Part shown: positions 27,404 through 35,207 of the stretch, piece after piece | Layout of the letters: every line of letters begins with the position of its first letter | Position numbering within the stretch: the first letter of the stretch is position 1 | Position numbers and translations under genes: made by a program | Origin: Pedobacter sp. D749 | GTDB taxonomy: Bacteria; Bacteroidota; Bacteroidia; Sphingobacteriales; Sphingobacteriaceae | Assembly: GCF_019317285.1 (NCBI RefSeq) | Contig: NZ_CP079218.1 | Location: 3,844,001 to 3,908,000 of the forward strand | Length of the DNA: 64,000 nt | Reading direction: 5' to 3' | Notes under the pieces: model-generated | Databases searched by the model: none | Seen by the model: the letters and a program-made list of their open reading frames with translations, nothing else | Told to the model about the DNA's origin: nothing

Positions 27404-30400
27404 TTAAACAACTACATTAATAATCTTCCCTTTAACGAAAATGATCTTTTTGGTTGGTTTTCCATCTAAGAATTTCAGGAATTGCTCATCAGCTAATAAA
27501 ATGCTTTCTACCTCTGGCTGAGCTAAAGTTAAGCTCAAATTCAGGTTCATTTTCATTTTACCATTAATGGAAACCGGGTAAGCAAACTCATCTTCTACCA
27601 GGTACTCAGGCTTAAATGTTGGGAAAGCAGTATAGGATAAAGTTCCAGCTTCGTTACCCAGTTGTACCCAAAGTTCTTCGCAGATATGTGGCGCATAAGG
27701 CGAAAGGATAATCACCATATCTTCCAAAATCTGACGGTTTTTACATTTCAGATCCGTTAATTCATTTACCGCAATCATAAAGCTTGATACAGAAGTATTG
27801 AATGAGAAACGCTCGATATCATCCTGTACCTTTTTAATGATTTTATGCAGCGATTTCAGCTCTGCTTTGGTAGGCACATTATCGTTTACATGGAAAGTCC
27901 AGTCTTCGTTGTGGAACAGACGCCAGAATTTACGCAAGAACTTAAATACGCCTTCAATGCCATTCGTATTCCAGGGCTTACTCTGCTCCAACGGACCTAA
28001 GAACATTTCGTACATCCGCAAAGTATCAGCACCATAACGTTCAATCAAATCATCTGGGTTAACCACGTTGAATTTTGATTTCGACATTTTCTCTACTTCA
28101 ACACCGCAGATGTAACTTCCATCACTTTCAAACACCCATGAAGATTTTGCATTTTGAAATTTCTCTATCCATTTTTTGGCAGGTTCAATTTCTAAATGAG
28201 CAATGTTTGCATCTAAATTATCAAACACAACATAATCAATGGGAACATGTAGTTTTTGTGTCTTTTCATAATCAATTTCAAATTCGACATTTAAATCATC
28301 AATCTGATAACTTTCTTTGATTAGTGAAGTAAACAAATCTTCATGAGATTTTCTTTCATCTGAAGTCAAAGTACCTTTAATTCCTCTTAGATAAATATTC
28401 CTAGATACAAGAACAACAGGAGAAGGCATTTCTAATAATGACTGGTTGTTATTTAATGAATCGTCCTCAATCTTTTTTCCCAGAGAATTCATTTCATCAT
28501 TAATTGGATTAGTTTTACCGACTTTATATTTTTTTAACTGAAGTCTGTAAATAAACGAAGACCTGCCCTGAATCATCCCCTGGTTAATCAGTTTTTTGAA
28601 AGGCTCTTCTTCTTTGGTATAACCCAAATCTTTCAAAAATTTATTCCAGAAACGACTATATAATAAGTGCCCCGTTGCATGTTCAGAACCCCCGATGTAT
28701 AAATCTACATCTTTCCAATACTCAATAGCTTCTTTTGAAGCAAAATCGTTGTCGTTATTGGCATCCATATAACGGTACCAGTACCAGCTGCTTCCTGCCC
28801 AGCCTGGCATGGTGCTTAACTCGTAATGGCCGCCATCTTTAGGCATCCAACCCTCAGCTCTGGCCAAAGGCGGTTCTCCTGTTTCGGTAGGCAAATATTT
28901 ATCAATTTCAGGAAGCAACAATGGTAATTCTTCTTCCTTTACCAAATAAGGCAATCCATCTTTAAAGTAAACCGGAATTGGCTCACCCCAATAACGCTGG
29001 CGACCGAAAATCGCATCGCGTTGACGGAAATTCACTTTGGCTTTTCCAACTTTTTCGACCTCTAACCAGTTATTCAAGAACGCTACAGCTTCTTTATAAG
29101 TCAACCCGTTAATAAAACCAGAGTTAATGTATTTTCCTTCTTTAGTCGGATCTGCCTGTACATCAATATCTTTTTGTCCGTCCAGAATCTGAATAATCGG
29201 TAAATTAAAGTGTTTAGCAAATAACCAATCGCGCTGATCGCCACTTGGAACACCCATCACTGCACCTGTTCCATAACCAGCTAGTACATAATCAGCAATC
29301 CAAAGCTGAACGCGCTCGCCACTTACCGGATTGATAACATACGTCCCTGTAAAAGCACCGGATACCGTTTTAGTATCCGCCATGCGGTCTAATTCTGATT
29401 TCTTTTTGGTTAAAGCGATATAATTTGCAATGTCTTCTTTTTGTTCAGGAGTAGTCAATTCGGCTACCCACTCATGCTCCGGCGCCAAAACAAGGTAAGA
29501 AACACCAAAAATCGTATCTACACGGGTAGTAAACACTTCAATCTGTTTGTCATTTCCTTCTACCTGAAATTTAACGGATGCCCCAACACTTTTACCGATC
29601 CAGTTGCGTTGCATTTCTTTAATCGGTTCAGGCCAGTCAATCGTATCTAAACCTTGCAAAAGCCGGTCTGAGTAGGCTGTAATCCGCATACTCCACTGCA
29701 TCATTTTCTTTTGCTCAACCGGAAAACCACCACGCTCAGAAAAACCATCTTTAACTTCATCATTCGCTAAAACAGTTCCTAAAGCCGGGCACCAGTTTAC
29801 AGTACTCTCACGAAGATAAGTTAAACGGTATTTTAACAATTCAACTTGTTTCTCTTCATCGGTAAAGGTTGCCCAATCGCTCGGCAAAAATTCTTTTGTA
29901 TCTTCATCACAAACTGCTTTAACATCAGCTGTGCCAGATGCATTGAATTTTTCGATCAAAGTGGTAATATCTTCTGCCCTATCGTTTTCGATATTGTACC
30001 AGGAATTGAACAACTGCATAAAAATCCACTGTGTCCATTTGTAATAAGATGGCTCACTAGTGCGGACCTCTCTACTCCAATCGAAAGAAAAACCAATCTG
30101 ATCTAACTGACGGCGGTAAGTTGCAATGTTTGCTTCAGTAGTAATGGCCGGATGCTGTCCGGTTTGTATGGCATATTGCTCTGCAGGTAATCCGAAAGAA
30201 TCGTATCCCATTGGGTGCAATACATTGAAGCCTTTAAGGCGTTTATATCTAGAAAAAATATCTGATGCAATGTAACCCAGCGGGTGACCAACGTGTAAAC
30301 CTGCTCCCGATGGATAAGGAAACATATCTAATACATAGTATTTTGGTTTATCAGAATTGCTTTCGGCTTTAAATGTTTGATGATCTGCCCAGAATTTCTG

Positions 30401-30436
30401 CCACTTTTGTTCTATTTCTTTGAATTGGTAATCCAT
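27404..30436 (-). CDS. leuS: Leucyl-tRNA synthetase with expanded pre-KMSKS insertion
   Basis: Class Ia synthetase charging tRNA-Leu. The HIGH motif is HVGH at 48-51, the tryptophan-rich catalytic segment is GWAGSSWYWYRYMD, and KMSKS is at 783-787. The CP1 editing domain lies at about 230-420 (EVFTTRVDTIFGVSYLVLAPEHEW, with the T-rich and GTGAVMGVPSGDQRD motifs). At 1010 aa it is longer than the usual Bacteroidota enzyme (about 930-945). The excess lies between LINQGMIQG (616-624) and KMSKS: 158 residues here against roughly 80-90 expected. The insertion is charged and encoded by AT-rich DNA (about 28150-28540). This is where the leucine-specific domain of bacterial LeuRS sits. The reading frame is continuous and all catalytic motifs are kept, so the enzyme is probably functional. 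Confidence 0.95.
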   Translation of the reverse strand: MDYQFKEIEQKWQKFWADHQTFKAESNSDKPKYYVLDMFPYPSGAGLHVGHPLGYIASDIFSRYKRLKGFNVLHPMGYDSFGLPAEQYAIQTGQHPAITTEANIATYRRQLDQIGFSFDWSREVRTSEPSYYKWTQWIFMQLFNSWYNIENDRAEDITTLIEKFNASGTADVKAVCDEDTKEFLPSDWATFTDEEKQVELLKYRLTYLRESTVNWCPALGTVLANDEVKDGFSERGGFPVEQKKMMQWSMRITAYSDRLLQGLDTIDWPEPIKEMQRNWIGKSVGASVKFQVEGNDKQIEVFTTRVDTIFGVSYLVLAPEHEWVAELTTPEQKEDIANYIALTKKKSELDRMADTKTVSGAFTGTYVINPVSGERVQLWIADYVLAGYGTGAVMGVPSGDQRDWLFAKHFNLPIIQILDGQKDIDVQADPTKEGKYINSGFINGLTYKEAVAFLNNWLEVEKVGKAKVNFRQRDAIFGRQRYWGEPIPVYFKDGLPYLVKEEELPLLLPEIDKYLPTETGEPPLARAEGWMPKDGGHYELSTMPGWAGSSWYWYRYMDANNDNDFASKEAIEYWKDVDLYIGGSEHATGHLLYSRFWNKFLKDLGYTKEEEPFKKLINQGMIQGRSSFIYRLQLKKYKVGKTNPINDEMNSLGKKIEDDSLNNNQSLLEMPSPVVLVSRNIYLRGIKGTLTSDERKSHEDLFTSLIKESYQIDDLNVEFEIDYEKTQKLHVPIDYVVFDNLDANIAHLEIEPAKKWIEKFQNAKSSWVFESDGSYICGVEVEKMSKSKFNVVNPDDLIERYGADTLRMYEMFLGPLEQSKPWNTNGIEGVFKFLRKFWRLFHNEDWTFHVNDNVPTKAELKSLHKIIKKVQDDIERFSFNTSVSSFMIAVNELTDLKCKNRQILEDMVIILSPYAPHICEELWVQLGNEAGTLSYTAFPTFKPEYLVEDEFAYPVSINGKMKMNLNLSLTLAQPEVESILLADEQFLKFLDGKPTKKIIFVKGKIINVVV

Positions 30437-30573
30437 TGCAAGTTTTAAATTTTTAAAGGGGCGAAAATACGGAAATTAAGGGGCTTAAAAAAGGAGATTC
30501 ATGATATTATTTTGCCAACAGAAATGCAGAATAAGAAGAAGTTAAGGGTAAAACCTAGGCACCTTTTGTGTAA

Positions 30574-30593
30574 TCAGATGTTACCATCCGACT
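30574..30593. repeat. Palindromic flank, left of the toxin-antitoxin cassette
   Basis: TCAGATGTTACCATCCGACT, a near-palindrome matching 31134-31153 at 19 of 20 positions in direct orientation. The two copies bracket the RelE/ParE-type module. Confidence 0.7.
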
Positions 30594-30627
30594 GTAAAAG
30601 AAAGTAAATGCATAATTTATTATTTAG

Positions 30628-30635
30628 TATCTTCG
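30628..30635 (+). promoter_or_regulatory. Possible -7 element TATCTTCG of the toxin-antitoxin operon
   Basis: Differs from TAnnTTTG at one base and lies 12 bp before the ATG at 30647. That would give a very short or absent leader for the antitoxin transcript. Confidence 0.4.
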
Positions 30636-30646
30636 TATATCAAAAA

Positions 30647-30826
30647 ATGACTGTTATGACACATCTTACCATTGAAAATAAGAAATACGTACTCATCCCA
30701 GAAGAAAGTTATCAAGAATTACAAAAAAATGCAGCTTTAAAACATCATCCTGAAAAAACATTTTCTATTAATGAAGCGCGTGCTCATAGTAAAAAGTTAA
30801 TCAGGAAATGGGCAACAGAAAAATAA
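30647..30826 (+). CDS. Putative antitoxin of a RelE/ParE-type module
   Basis: Small 59-residue protein (MTVMTHLTIENKKYVLIPEE...). The N-terminus resembles the short beta-strand DNA-binding start of Phd/YefM- or RelB-like antitoxins, and the C-terminus is basic and helical (NEARAHSKKLIRKWATEK). I do not recognise the exact family; the role comes from its position, overlapping the toxin gene by 19 bp. The frame is open from ATG 30608, but that start would place the -7 element inside the coding region. ATG 30647 or ATG 30656 is preferred. Confidence 0.65.
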   Translation: MTVMTHLTIENKKYVLIPEESYQELQKNAALKHHPEKTFSINEARAHSKKLIRKWATEK

Positions 30827-31107
30827 CAATTAAGGAATCTGTTGCAGAAAGTATTGCAGAAGTTGCCTGGTATTTAGAATCCGAAGGTCTTCCTGCCACT
30901 GCAGAAAAATTTGCTGACGGCATTTATGATTTCATTGAAAAACTAGGGGACAACAGAAAAAGTTACAGAAATTGCAGGGAACCACAAAGAATTTTGATGG
31001 GTTTTAAATGCATATCTTACAAGAAAAAATATACTATTGTTTTCATTGAATTGGACACAGAGATCATTATATGCGAATTTATTCCATCGAAAATGATTTA
31101 CTGGTAA
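30808..31107 (+). CDS. RelE/ParE family toxin
   Basis: Protein of 99 aa with the RelE/ParE fold pattern: two N-terminal helices (ESIAEVAWYLESEGLPATAE, KFADGIYDFIEKLG), then beta-strands with the basic residues of the family (NCREPQRILMGFKCISYKKKYTIVF) and the closing strand TEIIICEFIPSKM. RelE members cleave ribosome-bound mRNA and ParE members inhibit gyrase; the sequence does not decide between them. Start ATG 30808 lies inside the 3' end of the antitoxin gene, implying translational coupling. Identical-orientation palindromes flank the pair. Confidence 0.8.
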   Translation: MGNRKITIKESVAESIAEVAWYLESEGLPATAEKFADGIYDFIEKLGDNRKSYRNCREPQRILMGFKCISYKKKYTIVFIELDTEIIICEFIPSKMIYW

Positions 31108-31133
31108 TTTTCTGTCGCTGTTCACCTGTACAG

Positions 31134-31153
31134 TCAGATGTTACCATCTGACT
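31134..31153. repeat. Palindromic flank, right of the toxin-antitoxin cassette
   Basis: GTCAGATG-TTAC-CATCTGAC is a perfect 8-bp hairpin starting at 31133. Bases 31134-31153 match the left flank at 30574-30593 in 19 of 20 positions. Confidence 0.7.
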
Positions 31154-31232
31154 TGCTATAAAAATGACTTTTGTTACATACGACTCAGTGTCAGTTGGTA
31201 ATACCGCCACTACTACTATAATACATCTCCAC

Positions 31233-31269
31233 AAAAAAAATGCGCCACTGATATAAAACCAATGGCGCA
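31233..31269 (-). terminator. Intrinsic terminator of the lipoprotein gene
   Basis: On the minus strand, TGCGCCA...TGGCGCA (31241-31247 with 31263-31269) is followed by eight T residues (31240-31233). It lies 25 bp past the stop at 31294. Confidence 0.8.
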
Positions 31270-31293
31270 GCAAATAATCGGGGGATTAAGATC

Positions 31294-31701
31294 TTATCTT
31301 GATAAAGAATATACTTTAGTCACGTTTGTTTTATCAATTTTAGCAGTAAACTCTAATTTGTTTGCAGTAATACTGTTTATTTTACAATAATTAAGTCCAT
31401 CATTAATACTCATACTAAACTGATCCGAATAAATAATCACATATTCACCAATTGTCCTGTTTCCAGATAAACTTATCTCCACTTGGTCATCATTATTTGA
31501 TTTATAATCAATATAATCAGTAGTTTTGCCATAATTAACCTCTCCGTTAAGTTTTTCGTCAGTATAACCTGTGGTCACAATCTTATTTAACGTCCAACGG
31601 CCCATCATTTGAGCTTTTAAAGAAGTAGTATCCTTTTTGCATGAAATAATTGTTGAGGTGAGCAGCATTAACAAGCTTAGAATTGTAATTTGTCTTTTCA
31701 T
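31294..31701 (-). CDS. Small lipocalin-like lipoprotein, function unknown
   Basis: From ATG 31701 the 135-aa product starts MKRQITILSLLMLLTSTIISCKK, with a clear lipobox (TIISC) and a Cys-Lys-Lys start to the mature chain. The frame is open a further 120 bp upstream, but the lipobox position fixes this start. The mature part begins with LKAQMMGRWTLNKIV, the GxW pattern common in Bacteroidota lipocalin-like lipoproteins, and then alternates beta-strands (VEISLSGNRTIGEYVIIY). The protein is probably periplasmic or on the outer membrane. No partner gene is apparent and no function can be assigned. Confidence 0.75.
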   Translation of the reverse strand: MKRQITILSLLMLLTSTIISCKKDTTSLKAQMMGRWTLNKIVTTGYTDEKLNGEVNYGKTTDYIDYKSNNDDQVEISLSGNRTIGEYVIIYSDQFSMSINDGLNYCKINSITANKLEFTAKIDKTNVTKVYSLSR

Positions 31702-31892
31702 AGTTAAATTTAGTTTTAAGATATCCATAATTAACGCCGTTTTAGCAAATTTCGTACCGCCATTCGAAAAAGAATCAGATTTACTGAGGAATTTAATCTT
31801 CAAACTAAAAGCTAATCGCATACGTTATTATTCATTTAGCCATCATTAATTGGTGTTTATCAGGTATAATTTATATTTTCGCAGAAACAAAA

Positions 31893-32780
31893 ATGAAATA
31901 CATGGAAGAATTCGAAGTGAGTGATGCATCTAAGAAAACCAAAACCGTTTATATTTCCACTATAATCAGTATTGCCTTGGTTTTATTAATGCTGGGGCTA
32001 CTTGGTTTGGTACTTGTGCATGCCAAAAACCTATCTAACTATGTAAAAGAAAACATCGTTTTAAACATTATTGTTGATGAAGGTGCAAAAGAAGCAGATG
32101 TTTTGGCTTTCCAAAAAGAGCTAAATGCGAATCCGGCGGTAAAGCAAACCCAATATGTAAATAAAGAACTTGCAGCAAGAAACTTAACCCAGGATTTAGG
32201 TGAGGATTTTGTTAACTTTTTAGGGTACAACCCACTAACTTCTACCTTCGATGTGTATTTAAAGGCAGAGTATGCGAATAATAAAAGCATAGATGCCTTA
32301 AAAACAAGTATTTCTAAAAATCCTGTAGTTAAAGAAGTGGTTTATCAAAGTTCTTTAATAGATATGGTAAATAAAAATATCAATACTATCGGTTTGATTA
32401 TTTTAGCTTTTGCAGCATTATTACTCATCATTTCTATCGCCTTGATTAACAATACGATAAGATTAGCAATCTACTCACAGCGCTTTTTAATTAAAAGTAT
32501 GCAACTGGTTGGTGCAACGAAAAATTTTATTCGACGTCCTTTCTTATTATACGCTGCTTTGCACGGCCTGATTGCCGCATTTATTGCCATTATAATTTTA
32601 TTGGCAACTTTAATTTATGCCCGCAAAGAGGTACCTGAAATTATTATTTTAAATAACTATCAGGAATTTGGCTTCGTATTTATAGGCCTCTTAATTGTGG
32701 GTATTTTTATAACAGGCATTAGTACATGGTTTGCGGTAAGCAGATATTTACGTTTAAAATCTTATCATCTTTATAGATAA
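31893..32780 (+). CDS. ftsX: Cell-division protein FtsX-like permease
   Basis: Four-helix membrane protein of 295 aa: one helix at about residues 24-46, a periplasmic domain to about 165, and three C-terminal helices within the FtsX permease fold (IRLAIYSQRFLIKSMQLVGATKNFIRRPFLLYAALHGL). It partners with the ATPase FtsE to control septal peptidoglycan hydrolases; ftsE is not in this window. It could start at ATG 31893 or ATG 31902 (MEEFEVSD). The stop overlaps the next start by one base (TAATGG), so it is translationally coupled to the DUF3098 gene. It leads the envelope-synthesis block that includes uppP. Confidence 0.88.
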   Translation: MKYMEEFEVSDASKKTKTVYISTIISIALVLLMLGLLGLVLVHAKNLSNYVKENIVLNIIVDEGAKEADVLAFQKELNANPAVKQTQYVNKELAARNLTQDLGEDFVNFLGYNPLTSTFDVYLKAEYANNKSIDALKTSISKNPVVKEVVYQSSLIDMVNKNINTIGLIILAFAALLLIISIALINNTIRLAIYSQRFLIKSMQLVGATKNFIRRPFLLYAALHGLIAAFIAIIILLATLIYARKEVPEIIILNNYQEFGFVFIGLLIVGIFITGISTWFAVSRYLRLKSYHLYR

Positions 32781-33007
32781 TGGCAGAAAAAAAAACAGGT
32801 CCGGTTGTAAAGGACGTTAAAAGCGAATTGGTTTTTACCAAACAAAACTATCAATTATTGTTAATCAGCATAGCAATTGTAGCGGTTGGTTTTATATTAA
32901 TGATGGGTACTACTGGAGATATTTATGATTTCAGAAGAACTTTACTGGCACCTATTGTGGTATTGGCAGGTTTTGCTTTTGGTATTTATGCCATCTTAAA
33001 AAAATAA
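32780..33007 (+). CDS. DUF3098 family small membrane protein
   Basis: Protein of 75 aa with two hydrophobic helices (YQLLLISIAIVAVGFILMMG and LLAPIVVLAGFAFGIYAIL) separated by a DIYDFRRT loop, the usual DUF3098 layout in Bacteroidota. It is found next to ftsX and uppP in many members of the phylum; function unknown, perhaps an FtsX accessory. The start overlaps the ftsX stop by one base. Confidence 0.8.
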   Translation: MAEKKTGPVVKDVKSELVFTKQNYQLLLISIAIVAVGFILMMGTTGDIYDFRRTLLAPIVVLAGFAFGIYAILKK

Positions 33008-33046
33008 ATGTTTTGTATTCAGTAAAGTGTTTTTTAACTTTATAGT

Positions 33047-33250
33047 ATGACAACAACAAATTTGCAGATCGAAATTAATTCGCTTCCCCTAAACCTTAGG
33101 CAGGAAGTTGCAGATTTTGTTGAATTCTTAAAAACAAAACACAAGAACAAGCCGAAATTAAAATCACGTGAGTTCGGGTATGCAAAAGGTAAAATCAAAT
33201 TATCTGATGATTTTGATGAACCGTTAGAAATGTTTGCTGATTATATTTAA
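33047..33250 (+). CDS. DUF2281/VapB-like antitoxin
   Basis: Protein of 67 aa. The first half, LQIEINSLPLNLRQEVADFVEFLKTKHK, matches the DUF2281 pattern of short antitoxins (LPxxLxxEVxDFIEFL). The tail REFGYAKGKIKLSDDFDEPLEMFADYI resembles the toxin-wrapping C-terminus of VapB-type partners. The stop and the VapC start share one base at 33250. It lies between DUF3098 and uppP, within an otherwise conserved housekeeping block. Confidence 0.8.
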   Translation: MTTTNLQIEINSLPLNLRQEVADFVEFLKTKHKNKPKLKSREFGYAKGKIKLSDDFDEPLEMFADYI

Positions 33251-33636
33251 TGGCATATCTATTAGATACTCATACCTTCTTGTGGTTTGTAGCAGGAGAT
33301 AGTCAACTGCCAATTTCAATAAATAAAAAATTATCTGACATAAATCAATCCTGTTTCTTGAGCATTGCCTCTCTTTGGGAAATTGCCATCAAAAAACAAA
33401 TTGGAAAACTCGATTTAAAAATTGGTTTTGAAGAGCTTTTTAGATTTGCAGAAAGAAACCAGATTGAGATTGTCTCCATTAATGAAACCCATCTTACGAC
33501 ATTACTAAACCTCGAATTTATTAACAATGATCCTTTTGATCGGATTATTGTGTCACAAGCAATTTCAGAAAATTTAACCCTGATATCGAGAGACAAAAAA
33601 TTAAAAAACTATAAAGTAAAATTACAATGGGACTAA
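33250..33636 (+). CDS. VapC-type PIN-domain ribonuclease toxin
   Basis: PIN-domain protein of 128 aa. Likely metal-binding acids are Asp6 (YLLDTHTFLW), Glu44 (SIASLWEIAIKKQIGKL), Asp94/Asp97 (NNDPFDRIIVSQA) and Asp115 (LISRDKKLKNY). The WEIAIKKxxGKL segment is typical of the VapC subgroup paired with DUF2281 antitoxins. Such toxins usually cleave tRNA or rRNA. All acids are present, so it is probably active and held in check by the upstream antitoxin. The product ends 18 bp before uppP, so transcription may run through. Confidence 0.87.
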   Translation: MAYLLDTHTFLWFVAGDSQLPISINKKLSDINQSCFLSIASLWEIAIKKQIGKLDLKIGFEELFRFAERNQIEIVSINETHLTTLLNLEFINNDPFDRIIVSQAISENLTLISRDKKLKNYKVKLQWD

Positions 33637-33654
33637 CCCATTAATCAATGATAT

Positions 33655-34449
33655 ATGAACTATTTTGAAGCCATTATCCTGGCAATTATTGAAGGTTTAA
33701 CTGAATTTTTACCTGTATCGAGCACAGGTCACATGGCCATAACATCTGCACTAATGGGAATCGGTAAAGATGACTTTGTGAAACTTTTTGAAGTTGCTAT
33801 TCAATTAGGTGCAATCTTGGCAGTAGTCGTAATTTACTGGAAAAAATTCTTCAACTTTTCTGATTGGAAGTTTTATCTGAAATTAATTATTGCTGTTATA
33901 CCTGCTTTAGTTTTTGGTTTTCTATTGAATGATTTTATCGATAATACTTTAGGTAATCCTATATTTATCTCTGCAGTTTTATTAATTGGAGGTATAATAC
34001 TCCTATTGGTTGATAAGTGGTTTAAAAACGCTACAATTGATAGTGAAAAAGAAATCACAAACGCAACTGCGCTAAAGATCGGTTTTTTTCAGGTACTTGC
34101 TATTGCTTTCCCTGGCCTGAGTAGAAGTGCCGCGACAATTTTGGGCGGAATGAGTCAAAAATTGACAAAAAGTGCGGCCGCAGAATTCTCATTCTTTTTA
34201 GCCGTGCCTACAATGTGTGCAGCAACAGGATACAAGATTTTAAAAGGTTATCATTTGTTAAATACAGAAAATATTAAGCTGTTATTAGTTGGCAATATTG
34301 TCGCCTTTATTGTTGCCATAATCGCTATAAAATCATTTATCGGCTTTTTAACCAAACACGGATTTAAAGTTTTTGGCTGGTACCGTATTGCTTTGGGAAT
34401 TATCATCTTGGCATTGTTCTTATCAGGATATCATATTGATATAAACTAA
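33655..34449 (+). CDS. uppP: Undecaprenyl-diphosphate phosphatase
   Basis: BacA/UppP integral-membrane phosphatase that recycles undecaprenyl pyrophosphate for peptidoglycan and other envelope polymers and can give bacitracin tolerance. At 264 aa it is typical. Both signature motifs are present: EGLTEFLPVSSTGHM (13-27) and FPGLSRSAATILGGM (about 158-172), with about eight membrane helices. Position among ftsX, truB and ribF is standard for the phylum. It is probably co-transcribed with the upstream genes; truB has its own likely promoter. Confidence 0.94.
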   Translation: MNYFEAIILAIIEGLTEFLPVSSTGHMAITSALMGIGKDDFVKLFEVAIQLGAILAVVVIYWKKFFNFSDWKFYLKLIIAVIPALVFGFLLNDFIDNTLGNPIFISAVLLIGGIILLLVDKWFKNATIDSEKEITNATALKIGFFQVLAIAFPGLSRSAATILGGMSQKLTKSAAAEFSFFLAVPTMCAATGYKILKGYHLLNTENIKLLLVGNIVAFIVAIIAIKSFIGFLTKHGFKVFGWYRIALGIIILALFLSGYHIDIN

Positions 34450-34453
34450 TCCG

Positions 34454-34461
34454 TATCTTTG
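34454..34461 (+). promoter_or_regulatory. Putative -7 element TATCTTTG upstream of truB
   Basis: Exact TAnnTTTG match 15 bp before the GTG start at 34476, just after the uppP stop. It would give truB an own promoter with a near-leaderless transcript. Confidence 0.5.
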
Positions 34462-34475
34462 CGCAAAAAAGATTT

Positions 34476-35207
34476 GTGAGTACCGAAAATTCTAAATTCA
34501 AAGACTTCAATTTTGCTGAAGGCGAATTGCTCTTAATTAACAAACCATACAAATGGACTTCATTTGATGTGGTGGGCAAAATCCGTAATTCTTTAAAACC
34601 ACTAAAACTAAAGGTTGGTCATGCCGGCACTTTAGATCCCCTTGCTACAGGTTTGTTGATTATCTGCACAGGCAAGCTAACCAAACAGATCGATACTTTT
34701 CAGGCTGAAGAGAAAGAATATACCGGTACCATGATTTTGGGCGCTACCACCCCATCATTCGATATGGAAACCGAGGTTGATCAAACTTTCGAGATCAGCC
34801 ACATTTCCGAAGAAGAAATTTATGCTGCCTGCAAACCATTTACAGGCGATATTGAACAATATCCACCTGCACATTCAGCAGTGAAGGTAAATGGCGAACG
34901 TTTATACGTAAAAGCAAGATTAGGTGAAGAAGTTGAATTACGTAAACGTTTTGTAAGCGTTCCGGAATTTGAAATTACACGGATCGAACTACCAGAAATC
35001 GATTTCAGGATTGTGTGTAGCAAAGGCACTTATATCCGCTCCTTAATATCCGATTTTGGTAAAACTTTAAATAACGGCGCTTATCTTTCTAAACTTACCC
35101 GTACCCGAAGCGGAAACTTTTCACTAAAAGATGCATTTGAGGTATTAGAACTTGTTAATTATATTCGCAGTAAGAAAGAAGAAGCTAAAACTGAAACAGA
35201 AGCATGA
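34476..35207 (+). CDS. truB: tRNA pseudouridine(55) synthase
   Basis: Makes pseudouridine 55 in the T-loop of tRNAs. The catalytic Asp is Asp54 in GHAGTLDPLATGLL (48-61). LLINKPYKWTSFDVV (19-33) is the N-terminal TruB motif and VCSKGTYIRSLISDFG the second conserved block. The 243-aa form lacks the long PUA extension of the E. coli enzyme, as is common in Bacteroidota. The start is GTG at 34476 (MSTENSKFKDFNF), the first start codon in frame after the TATCTTTG element. The stop overlaps the YitT gene start by four bases (ATGA). Confidence 0.94.
   Translation: MSTENSKFKDFNFAEGELLLINKPYKWTSFDVVGKIRNSLKPLKLKVGHAGTLDPLATGLLIICTGKLTKQIDTFQAEEKEYTGTMILGATTPSFDMETEVDQTFEISHISEEEIYAACKPFTGDIEQYPPAHSAVKVNGERLYVKARLGEEVELRKRFVSVPEFEITRIELPEIDFRIVCSKGTYIRSLISDFGKTLNNGAYLSKLTRTRSGNFSLKDAFEVLELVNYIRSKKEEAKTETEA

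Noticed and set aside
27404..30436. leuS insertion as an intein or homing endonuclease
   Set aside because: No Cys/Ser start with His-Asn end, no LAGLIDADG or HNH motif, and the insertion is too short.
30608..30646. Longer start for the antitoxin gene
   Set aside because: It would place the probable -7 element inside the coding region and adds a hydrophobic leader unlike antitoxins.
31702..31821. Upstream extension of the lipocalin-like lipoprotein
   Set aside because: The lipobox fixes the start at 31701; extension would put 40 residues before the signal peptide.
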